From Allomyces macrogynus ATCC 38327 (lineage: Eukaryota; Blastocladiomycota; Blastocladiomycetes; Blastocladiales; Blastocladiaceae), in NCBI GenBank assembly GCA_000151295.1, contig GG745380.1, forward strand, positions 85,339 through 143,259: 57,921 bases of DNA, in the 5' to 3' direction. The translations under genes were made by a program, and so were the position numbers. Shown here piece after piece: positions 20,191 to 30,759 of the stretch (positions within the stretch are counted from its first letter, which is position 1; every line of letters starts with the position of its first letter). The notes below the pieces were generated by a model. The model was not told the DNA's origin. It worked only from the letters and a program-made list of their open reading frames with translations, and ran no database searches.

Positions 20191-20645
20191 ACATCACCCA
20201 TTCCAGAATTTTGGCGTACCGAAGTGAAGGATGAGAAGGCGCACATTTTTGAACAACAGATCCTCCCCCCCTCCGGCGAAGTGGCTCATGTTCACGATGC
20301 TCTTGCAGGTGCGTGTTGCTTGATGGAAAGCGCGTTTATTAAAATGTTCTTTGTTCTTGGCAGGCTGCCATGTAGAACATTTTCCGCTGACCGAACCTGA
20401 CAGTCAGTGGCAATGAGCTCGACGAAATTGCATTTCCACATAACAATAGTTTGCGCCAAAAGAACATGCTCTCTGAAAACCACGACCCAAGTTCTTCACA
20501 TGGTGCTGACCCCAAATTATCGTATGCACACGTTCATCTCAGCGCAACACTGCTGCAATCCTTTGAGAACACGCTCCACTGCGACACGCACCTTTGGGCC
20601 AATTGCGTCCATGGCCGTGTGCATCTCAACCATCAGTGGTGTAGA
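20191..20645. other. Intergenic, no gene seen
   Basis: 455 bases downstream of tRNA-Ser copy 3 and beyond the end of the decayed F-box-like gene. No gene is recognised. Confidence 0.4.
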
Positions 20646-22616
20646 CTACGACGCACACGCGACGCACATGACAATACGTGCAAATACGTCCACATCTACA
20701 TCAATCGTCGCCAGCGAAACGCACAATGCGCGGATACGCGGCAGAGCGCCAAGGATTCGTGGAAGTTGCGGCCATACGGTAGCACTGCAGCCGTAGAACG
20801 TGAGCGTGAGCGTGAGCGTGAGCGTGAGCGTAGGGAGCAGTTCGTGTGACAGAGGAGACACGTCCTGCATGTCGGGCGTATCGCCGTGGGTCATATTGAG
20901 GTGGTCACGGTGAGGAAAAGCGCGACGCATTTCTGACAAAGTCACAATTGGGTCCGGCCCAACATTTTGCACTGAGAACCGATCCGCCGCTTCCCATGCC
21001 CGCCTACGGAATTGATCACGACGGACGACGATTCGGCGGAGCCGCGGCCAAGACGTGAGCTGGTTGAGGAAAGCGAGCGGAACAACAAGTGGTGATGGGC
21101 TGTCAAGCACGAGCGTTTCGAGCACCGGAAAATCAACAAAGACGGGCTGGGGAAGCGTGTAGCAGTCAGGCTACTCAAGCATGTCGGGCGAAACCGAGTG
21201 CAGTGTCAGCTCATTTCGTATGGGCGAGGCGATAGAAATGGTGCCGTTGATGGACAGTGTTAGCGCCCACACAGCCAGCGACTCGACGACATGGAGCCAC
21301 GAGCCCTGGAAAAGAATAATCTTGTCGCTGCGAGTATGGAAATTGCTATTCGTGCTGGCCTGGATCACATCGCGTGAAAAGTCCAAGCGATAGACCGGCG
21401 GGCACTGGTCGAGGGTCATTTCGCCAGCTGCAGCGAGATCAACAAGCCACAACTTGCTCCTTGGGTGGTCTGTCACGGCAAGAAAATGGCGATGCCTCGA
21501 GAAACGCGAGCCGTGCGAGCGGTGGGCGAAAATGAAATGGGCGGCCCGTTGAGCGTTAGCGACGTCATATGGTGGAGATGAGCCAGAGCATCGACATCGT
21601 GATTGTCCGAGAATGTGACCCACCCTAGTTCCAGGCACATCAAGTTCGGAAACCCAGCCAGCGCTGCTGGCGAAACACGCTGGATGGCCGTCCACGGGAC
21701 CGCATTTGCATCAAAAGCTCGACTCAAGACCCCCTGGAGATGTGTCACGTTCGGCACAACCAGTTTCACAAGCAGAACTGGTCCAGTGACCGCCAGAGAC
21801 TCGATCGACGGCAACAGAGCAAGTGGGTCGGGCAGGGGCTGGCGCGAGCAGCGGGACATGTCTGAGTAGACAACCGATTGGAGACTGTCGAGCTAGTCGA
21901 GCGGCAAGTCAACTCCACCAACTGCGCCGAACCGCAGCGCAACTCGCCAATCAACAATGTGGAGAAGACACGACGCGACGACAGCCGCCACATGCAACCG
22001 ACCGTCCAACGAAATGGCCACTTCAATCTTGTGCACGAGAGACTTATCCCAGGGCCATTTCCACGACATGCATTGCACCGCGACCAGACCGCGCGCACGT
22101 AAATTGCACGAGGGTCTGCACTGCAGCGAGCTTGGCGTTGAGTTTCCTAGCGCCCGCAATCGCATCCGGCTGAGCCCTCGTCCTAGTAATTTGGGTCGAC
22201 GGGACTTCGACAAAATGCGATCGCGGATCCACTCCACATAATGCTTGGTCGGCCACGACTGGGAGGGACAGCAAAACCATTCGCGCCTTCCCACTCGGAA
22301 TCCAGTGGAGAAATGCCTGGCACGTCACGGACCACGTGCATCTCGCGCCAAAACTTGGGCGTGACCAGTGTCTGAGGTAGCTCTCGCCAGTGCTCGAGTT
22401 GAGCGGCTCGCCTTGAAAAACGGTGACAGATCGCGCAAGTCGTGGGCGCAAAATATTCTTCTAAAGCGAGCAAGTTGAAGCAAGACGCCAAACTTCGCTG
22501 GCCGGCATGTGCTCGAGCAGAGTACCAACGATGGGGATCACCGTGGCAAGTAAGCTGAGCATCGATGTAGAGCTGTCGGGGTGCGGGTTTATCGTATCGG
22601 CCGTCGGATCAGCCAT
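20646..22616 (-). pseudogene. Decayed F-box-like/repeat protein gene
   Basis: The minus-strand frame begins with an ATG at 22616. The first 55 codons read like an F-box: IPIVGTLLEHMPASEVWRL then ASTCSL, and NILRPRLARSVTV follows. Further down are leucine-rich-repeat-like blocks (LPSIESLAVTGPVLLV, LAGFPNLMCLELGWV, FPVLETLVLDS, PRLRRIVVRR). The coding-like stretches are broken by in-frame TAG codons at 22461-22463, 21893-21895 and 21171-21173, and by at least two changes of frame (near 22100 and 21550). Some breaks could be introns, since TAG is the common acceptor here, but no single consistent model was found. F-box/LRR proteins are substrate receptors of SCF ubiquitin ligases. It is most likely a pseudogene or a poorly assembled, rapidly evolving gene. 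Confidence 0.4.
20799..20831. repeat. TGAGCG hexanucleotide microsatellite
   Basis: Five tandem copies of the hexamer (gtgagc/gagcgt register) inside the F-box-like region. On the minus strand they would encode alternating Thr-Leu (TLTLTLTL). Confidence 0.9.
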
Positions 22617-23158
22617 TTCTTCGTCGTTTCGGTTGCGAATGTGCTGAGAGAGAGAAGTACATGCGGCAAGTTGTTGATTTCGTGAAAGTTGGCAGCGACG
22701 TGTCGAAGTTGTCGTGGATGGTGCGAAGGTGATACTTTTGCATCAGCATCATCCAGGACAGTCGACGCATCATCCACGCGCATCGGCTGGCTGACCTGTC
22801 ACCGCAGTCTGCAGCAGGAGCGACACGACAAACATTGCACAAAAAATGGACGTGTAATGATACAACATAGCTCGCCCAACGAGGCTCACTGGCCTGGTAG
22901 TCGGCGGAATCAAAATTGGTGAGTGCGGATCGCACCACGGTCGGAGCGCCGCATGGGTGGGGGCGCGCCAAGTCCGGGGATCCTCGCTCGGGATATATAC
23001 ATGCAGTGCGCGCTGGCGGCGAAATGCGCGACGAGGCAGCAGTGACACTCGTCAGTTGGTCGAAACGACCCCTGCGAATCGACTTTGATGCGCTGCAGAG
23101 GCACTGAACCGCGACAATGATGCTGCGAGCTAGCCAAACCCGAACACGTCCTCTTCGA
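22617..23158. other. Intergenic, no gene seen
   Basis: 542 bases between the F-box-like start and the Fab1 stop. No recognisable coding content. Confidence 0.4.
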
Positions 23159-26100
23159 TCACGAAAACACGTTGCGGTTCGCGGCCTTGACCGAGCAAAA
23201 CTTGTCGGGCACCATCCAAAAGTAGCGCTCCATGGCGTCGCGGAACCGCGTCTTGTACTGCTTGGGCGACACGATCGTCGGCTCCTTGCCGCCGCCGCCC
23301 AAGAACCCTTGCTCCTTGACCCAGGACTCGAGCTTCTTGTCCCACGTGTAGGCGCGAATAAAGTCGACAATGCCCACGACCAGCTGGTGGTTCTCGTCGT
23401 CGATGCCAATCAGCAGCGAGTAGTCCATGATGTTGAGCTTCGACAGGAACAGCGTGTCGTTGTAGATCGACGTGGTCAGGACCTTGCGCGCATACTCGCG
23501 CGTGAACAGCGGCGACGACCGCATCAGCTCAATGTAGTTGCCGTCGAGCAGCGTCTGCGTCTTGCCCGCGACGGGCGTCACGTAGCGGTTTCGCGTCGAG
23601 CCCTTGAGATCAAACAGCTATATGCACGGCGCCGAACCATAGTGAGCTGCGTGATTCACCGGTGGGTGCCAGGGAAGCAAGATGCCAGACACTCGTACCT
23701 TGGTGATCTTCTTGCCGTAAAACAGGTTCTCCATGACCAAGAAATCGAGCTTGCTCGATTTGCCCGTAACCGAGTTCTTCAGCGCGATCCGGTAGACGCC
23801 AAAGATCTTGGCCAGGATCGTCGGGATCTGGTTGAAGATGGTGCGGTTCATGTAGGCAAAGTAGGCCGGCGCAAACAGGCCAAACAGCTCGAGCTCGACC
23901 TTGGACAACTGCTTGATTACAAACCGGTCGTCCTGCGTCTTGAGGAACGTGGACCCGGACTTGCCGCCATTGGCCTCCCACACGGCACAGCGCGCGAGCG
24001 AGTGCGCAAAGTACTCTTCGACTAGGCAATTTTGCCGCAGGTCCTGGAACTCGGCGGCAAAGTACGTGCGGCACCCGACCTTGAGTGGGCCGTGCGTCGC
24101 TTCTGTCGACGTGGCAGCGCGTCAGCTCCTGTGTGTCCACGGCTCAGGCGAGAAAAATGACGAACACGTACCGACGTCAATGTGCCCGCGTGCACTCGGG
24201 TCTTGCTCGAGCCAATGGTCGTCGAGCGCGTCCTCGTCCACGTCCTCGACAGGTTCATCGTGCTCCTGGTTTTGAATCTCGCGGAACGGCGACGGCGACC
24301 CGACGTCGTTCAAACTCACCTCGGTCGTGGCCGCGTCGGCTTGCTGCAGCACTTTTTCGAGCTTGGCCGCATACTCGGCCGACCGCAACGCAAACGCAAC
24401 AATCGACGTTGGCTCGTCCTAGCGCACAATCACTGTGCTGCCCGGGAACAGGTGCTCGGTCGGGTTCATGATGCTCGTCAGCGGCGGCAGCGACGACGTC
24501 GGGTTGGCCGCGGAAATAAGCAAGTTGACCAGCGACTGCACGAGCCCACTCGCCTTCTTGGTCTCGCTTTTGTCCGTCTTGGCCGACGGCGGCCGTGTTA
24601 CCACGTCCACGTCCTTGTCGAGGACCGGGAACTGCGTTGGCGAATGCGAAGCTGGCAGCGGCTCGACGGGTAACGGGTCGGCGTCCGCATCCCTGCTCGA
24701 CGCGTTCGTAGGGGTCGGCGAGATCACGTCGCCGACCTCGACCAGGTGGCTAGTCGAGGGCGGCGACGTCGAAGGTGTCGGCAAATCGGGCTTGGGACTG
24801 ACCTTGTTGCGGTTATCCCCGGCCATTTCCTGCAGTGCGCGCATGACCCACGCCGGCGCAAGACTCGCGGGCGAATCGGGTCCCGGCGAGTTGCTCGCAA
24901 CGGCCGCCGCGGGCGAGTCGTTTCCAGGCACGCTCCCAGCGACGCCCGACGAAGGCGACATGGCCGCAGCCGCGGCCGACGTCTCGAGCCGCACACGACC
25001 GACCTTCTCCATCCACTGGCCCGACCGGTTCATCAAAATGGCGAGCACCTTGGTGAACGCGAGCGTCTCGTAAACGGGCGAGTGGTCGGCAATGTCACGC
25101 GTCATATCGAGCAACTCCGACTTTTCGTGGTTCGCCATGAGACACAGGTCGCGAATGTAACCCTCGTCGTCGACGCCCGCGCCCGCCGCGGCCAGCTGGT
25201 GCCAGTGCTGCGAAATGTACCGCTCGACCGAAGCGTAAAGCGCGACGACCAGGTCCTGCACCTGCGCCGACAACTTTTCCTTGGCCGCGAGCGCACGCGC
25301 CGGGTCGAGCTGCACGCGCATTAGCGGGAAACTCATTTCGTACAACGTCACGGGCTGCATCGAGACGGTCACGGCCGACCCGCCGAGGTAGAATACGTGC
25401 TGGCAGTCTACGAATGCGCGGTGGCCGCACGTCGCGCACGCGGCCGCGGTGTTGTAGAATGCGAGCTCGAGGTACTTGGCAAACGAGTAGGCACCGGCCT
25501 CGACCGACATGTCCGTGCGTGGACCCCACGTCTTGCATTCGCAGCAGTAGGTCTGCATTTGCGGTCGCGATGGCGCGAGCAGCTGGCCCTTGCGCCGCGC
25601 GTTCGCCGCCGACTTGGCTGCAGCTGCCGACCCGGATGACGACGATGCTGAGACCATGGACGCGCCGTCCGAGCTCGCGCGCGGTGTAGCCGCGCCCGGA
25701 TTTGCTGGATCCCCCGAGTCGTCGCCAACGGCCACGGTCACGGCCATGCGGCCGTGATAGTAGATGCGGTGATGCTGGTACAGCGGCAAGTGGCATTGCA
25801 GGCACGGGTGCGCCGCCGTCTCGACCACATGCTCGACGTACTGGACGAGCGTGATATCGTCCTGGCCATAATACTCGACGTACTGGAACGACGGCCGTGC
25901 GCACTGCGGCTCGGCCGCGGCATGCGCCTGCTGCGGCACTTTTTTCGGCGGCATCGCCGTCAAGAACATGAGCGACTGGTGCGCGATCGGCGTGACCGAA
26001 TCGTTCTTGTCGAGAATGTAGTTGAGGGCGTCGCGCGACACGCGGTCGATCCCGCTCGCGTACACCGGCCCGCCCCAGACTTTGGCTGATGGGCCCGTCG

Positions 26101-28872
26101 TGGGCGTCACGACCGTGTTGCTGCTGATGGAACTGCTGCGGCTCAGTGCGCGCGGGCGCGTTGCCGCGCGCTGCACTTCGTCGCGGTACCGCTCGATCAG
26201 GTAGGGCGGAGGGAACGCAATACCGGGTGAAACCGACAGGAGCACTTGGTACGGTTTGAGCAACTTGACGAGCAACTCGTCATGCACGACGAGGGCCTGC
26301 GCGTCGGCGACGGGGACCGACGCTGGCTTGGCATGCAAGTTCGTGTAGAGCTGCGACTCGCGGTGCAGCGACATGACGGCAAAAATCACAAACCAGAGCA
26401 TGCGCTTGACCGTTTTCAGGACGGTGCGGTCCTCGCCGCGCAATATTACGCATCCGCCGAGCTCGGCAGGGCACCCGTCAAAGACGAGCAGCGGCGTCAC
26501 GTCGCGGTCGTGCGCAAACATTTGCGCTGAAAACGACCCGCATGTGCCGACCGCCGGGTTCTGCGACAGCTTGTCCATGGACGTGATCAGGTCGGCGCCC
26601 GTGAACCGCGCCACCGTCTCGAGTACCGGCCGCTTGATATCGTACGAAACGGCAATGCCCTTGCCAACCAGGTACTCGAGAGCAAACCGTGACACGGTCT
26701 TTTCGACGAGAATGATGGTTGGCTGCAGCGCGAGCAATCGGTTGCACAGACTCAGCAGGTGCTCACGCTCCTGCGCGAGAACCGGGTTCAGACTCATCAG
26801 CTGGTCTTGCACGCGGTGGTACTCGATCGGGAACGTCAAGATCACGATCCGCGGGCGTGTCAACGACGTGGGCATCTTGCGGTGCGCGAGCGACTTTTTG
26901 CAGACGGCGCCGCTCAAAAACATCGAGTGCGCCGGCCGACTGCCCGGGATCTTCTTGACGCGCAGGAAATGCCGAATGTCCATGACCTCGGAAGTGAACG
27001 CGACCTTGCGCACGACGTCGCTGGCCAAGTCAAACAGCACCGTTTCCCACGCCGGGTGCAGGGTTGCCTCGGACACGACCTGGTGGATCAGCGCCTTGGC
27101 GTGCGCCTGGCACGTGCCTTCGAGCAGCGGGCCGCAGTACTCGGGCTCCTTCCAAAACTCGTTGAGCAGCACTGACGTGGTCCGTGCCGGTAACGACCGC
27201 CGCCGCTGTATGAACGTGCGGCGGCGCGTCTCGTCCTCGATGGTCGGCGACGGCGGGCGCGAATACGTCGCCTCGACTAGCTGTCGCGGCGTGAGCACGT
27301 TGTAGTTTTCCTCTTCGTCGTCGTCGTCCTCGGACTCGTACGCGACGGGATCGTCGCCGTCGGGTGCTGCGCCGGGGCTCGTTGGGTCGTCGTCGACGAG
27401 ACCCGACGGCCATCGGAATGGTGCGAGTGCGGTTGCGTCGCCCGCTTCAAAGAGGGACCGCGGGCGGGTGGACCGGATACTCGGCGCGCCGAGAATCGAC
27501 GGTGGGCGCGGCGATGGCGGTGGCGAGTCGGCGTCCTTGGAACACTCGTCAATGATGCTCTTGCAGTAGGTACACACGCGGATCGGGCCGACGTAGCCAA
27601 AGGGCTCGCCTGACAGGTCGTCGATGGTGCAGCGCGCGCACAAGATCTTGCCGCTAGAACCACGTTTGCGCATTACCTTCAGGTCAGGAAAGGCGAGAGG
27701 CGGTGTGCTCCCGCCAAATCAAGCGATCATACCAAATGCGGCAGTGATGCCGGCGCCGCAAAAACGTAAAGGGCTGCTCGCATTGGTAGCACGCCTATGT
27801 ATTGAATACAGTCCAGTGAGCATCACAAAACAAAAGGTATCAACAAGGAGACCAAGTGCAAGTGACAAAGTGACTGACCTTGCACGTCTCGTCCTTGATC
27901 CAATGGTCGCGCTGCGAGAGCTGAGCCTTGTCGTTGGTGCGGAACCGGCGCATAAACTGGCCGACGGTCGTCGACGAATGTGGTGGTCGAAGCCCGGCGT
28001 TCAAGTCGGCGGTCGACGGCGTCTGGCCCAATGCTGTGCTGCTCCCGTTGGGCGACTGGTTCGTGAGCGACGACGGCGGTGTGTCGTCGAGGTCCGATCC
28101 GGGCGTATTGGCGCGATCCGACCACGCCGAACCGTCTCTGTAGAATGAAATCATCGAGTCAATTGGAGTCCGGATGGAGAGCAGAGCAAAGTGCAGTGAC
28201 CACGTACTCTCGCGTCAGCGTTAATCGGCCACTATAGTGTCCCAGTGGTCCTTCTTCATCCTCACCCTCGACCGGTATCTCGAATCCCTGCGACGGCGTG
28301 CGTTTGGGTATCACCCTCAAATCTTGCTCGAGCGCCATGTACCGATCGGCTCCACCCGATCCGCGCCGGTTCGGGCTCTGGCTGCTCGCGCGGCGCGCCG
28401 CATCAATCCCCTTGGACGGCGACGACGCTGACGCCGACGTGGACGGTGGTCGCCACACGGCCAATTCGGGTATGGCCGTGGCCGTCGTGACGGTCGTCGA
28501 CGGGGCCGGCGACGCCGGAACGAGTGTCGTGCCGGTCTTGGGTGGCGTGTCGGTCCCGGCATTGCGCACGTCGGTCGATGACGTGGGCCTCGACCCGCCA
28601 AACGAGAATCGCACGCGCTTGAAGAAGCGCGAAATGACTGTGTGCCGTGGTTTTTCGGACGTCGTCGTGTCCGTCGAGTCGGGCGGTGGAGAAGTTGCAA
28701 TCGCGCCCGTTGACGCTGCAGATGGGATCGCCGGAGTCGGGGACGGACTGGTCCGTAGATCGCCATCGCTCGACGATTGCCTACCGCGTGCCAAGACGCT
28801 GCGCGAGCCGGGCGGCGGGCTCGTTGGCGGCGAAGTGGGCGGGGTTGGTCGCCGCGACGGTGTCGTCGTCAT
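23159..28872 (-). CDS. FAB1: Fab1/PIKfyve phosphatidylinositol-3-phosphate 5-kinase, with in-frame TAG
   Basis: Six exons on the minus strand: 28872-28208, 28137-27879, 27794-27733, 27653-24172, 24102-23699 and 23617-23159; 1777 codons including the stop. A FYVE zinc finger is rebuilt over three exons at about residues 299-350 ([15 protein letters not shown], then [17 protein letters not shown]), which binds PI3P on endosomes or vacuoles. Next come a TCP1/chaperonin-like domain ([30 protein letters not shown]), a Cys-rich region ([21 protein letters not shown]) and a C-terminal PIP-kinase domain ([73 protein letters not shown]). The enzyme makes PI(3,5)P2. Codon 1407 (24421-24419) is TAG inside [14 protein letters not shown], where homologues have Glu. 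All junction phases agree. Confidence 0.9.
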
Positions 28873-29691
28873 GGTATCCGCGGACGTGCACAAGACGAGC
28901 AAGAAATACGACTTGGTTCAGAATTGGGTCAGTTTGCGATGCACTCGCACGCCAAGTCGGCAATCAGGCGACCCAGGCCGGATCCAGCGACAGGAGCGCT
29001 TCTTGATTCGAGTGCGGGTCGATGCCGATGCCGGAAGTTGTCGTGCGCTTGATCGTGGTGCAGGTCGAGAAAGGATGGTGCCGATAGGCGATCGGACTGG
29101 CCAGGCAACGTTCGCAAGCGGTGCCGGTTCGCGCTTGCTGCATCGTCCCTGCCTATGCACTCCACTGCATGCAGCTGCGTGCTGTTTATCACGTTTCGCA
29201 CGCACTTCCGAAAACATGGGCGACGGTCATCCTCTGTGATCATTTGTACACATTCTGCCACCTTCTTCTCCTTGTCTGGATGATCCATGCCGCTCGTCCC
29301 GCCCAGGCCTCCGGAAATCCCGGAAAGCGTCGCCACATAGTTCCGCTCCGCTTCATTATCATTCATCATGTCGTTTCGAACAAAGCTGCATGCGAGCTGG
29401 GTTCGAGCAGGGAGGGCATCGCCAACCGGCCAGTCAGCAACGCGAGCATGGCTAAAAATCATTGCGAGACGACCCACGGGGAAATCGGACTCCAATGATT
29501 TTTGCCAAAGGGATCAAAAGCTCGAATATAGGATCAAGCTGCCCAATGTATTTGCATTCTGGCGCGTCGCATTTCAGTGCAATGCCGGATCGGGCCGGAT
29601 CGCTGCCGTGTGCTCGAACGTTTGGGGAATGTTCTTATTGAGACCCTCCCATGACCGGCGCTGTCCGGCGCAAGCTGACAAGCCCAGTAAC

Positions 29692-29810
29692 TACGCCAGC
29701 TGCACGCCAGCCGACTCCAGTTGCCAGTGCGCCAGTCTGCGCCAGTTTTGGGATCAGCCAGTTTCGCCAGTCTTGTGCGCCAGTTGCCACTTTCGCCAGT
29801 TTGCCAGTCA
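29692..29810. repeat. GCCAG-rich repeat field (left, forward orientation)
   Basis: Ten or eleven GCCAG words occur in about 115 bases, many as cGCCAGT, at spacings of 7-16 bases. The motif is the reverse complement of the repeat at 30029-30098. Confidence 0.7.
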
Positions 29811-30028
29811 TGGGTCACCAAGCGATGCAATCGATCCTTTCCATTTCCGTTCAAACGAGGGATGAAACAATGTGTTTCAAGCAACGTGCCTGAATCCTTC
29901 TTTCCTCTCCGTTGTTCTTTCGGGCTGCAACATGCCCATGCGTGAGCTGTGATTAGTCGGTCCGTGCGCATGTTGCATCCATCACAAGAAGGCGAAACAC
30001 AGGTGAATACTGTGCGCCACGCGTTACC

Positions 30029-30098
30029 TGGCGAAGGCTGGCGAAGACTGGCGTCGGCGGGCGTAGGCTGGCGTAGACTGGCGCAACCTGGCGTAACG
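30029..30098. repeat. 10-bp-period minisatellite, CTGGCGnnnn x7
   Basis: Seven consecutive 10-base units starting ctggcg (one is cgggcg): the suffixes are aagg, aaga, tcgg, tagg, taga, caac and taac. The period is exactly 10, close to one DNA helical turn. Confidence 0.85.
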
Positions 30099-30613
30099 TC
30101 ATGTGGCCGTGCAGCATCCAACCGTCTGGAACCTTTCCACCAAACGGAAAAGTGATCCGACGCGATTCGATGGCGCCGTTGCGTGCCGCTCGATCTGAAA
30201 CGTGCCGCCGTTTCCCAAATTATTAGGCACTCTGTGTTCGTTTGCACGCGCGCGACGGTGGGTGGCGAACCTTTCGTGCAACCAAGTCGCGACGTTTGCG
30301 TTCATGGCGTGACCCCTCCTCCCCAACCGACAGCCAACTGACCGGGCGGCATGAGACGACCTGAGACTACCCTGAGACGGGCCGGTAATGATGCAAGGCC
30401 ACCGTACTGCTTGCCTGTTTGCTTGCACAACTCACGTCTGTCCATGCACGGCAGTCACCAGGGGCTGTGGGGGGCCGAGCGAGGTTCCGTCTTTGCCAAT
30501 CTTTGAGACCATTCCCGTGCGCGCGCAAGCACCCTTCGCCCAAGCGGTTTGCCAAGCGCGCTTGCTTCCCGCGTCAGGCACACGGCTCTCGGGTGCGCCA
30601 GTACGCCCCTGGA

Positions 30614-30620
30614 TATAAAT
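30614..30620 (+). promoter_or_regulatory. TATA box of the OPT transporter gene
   Basis: TATAAAT in an otherwise GC-rich context, about 140 bp upstream of the ATG at 30760. Confidence 0.5.
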
Positions 30621-30759
30621 ACGCGCGATCCCCACAAACCGGCTGCTTCCAGTCATCCATAGAGTCGTTCGTCTGCACGACAATCTTCTCCACCCATTTT
30701 TACGCGTGTGCCCTCGCTCTCGACCTCGATTCACACTCGACCCGTTCCAACTGCTCGCC

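Larger units (their letters stand above)
28873..30759. other. Long intergenic region upstream of OPT gene
   Basis: 1.9 kb with no supported gene. It contains a field of GCCAG/CTGGC repeats in opposite orientations (29690-30100) and, near its end, a TATA box for the OPT gene. A full promoter for Fab1 must lie just above 28872. Confidence 0.4.

Noticed and set aside
22609..23409. Ser/Arg-rich protein on the minus strand overlapping Fab1
   Set aside because: It is the shifted frame of the last Fab1 exon plus non-coding sequence.
29692..30098. CRISPR array
   Set aside because: Units are 10 bp with only four variable bases, there are no spacers and no cas genes, and the window is eukaryotic.
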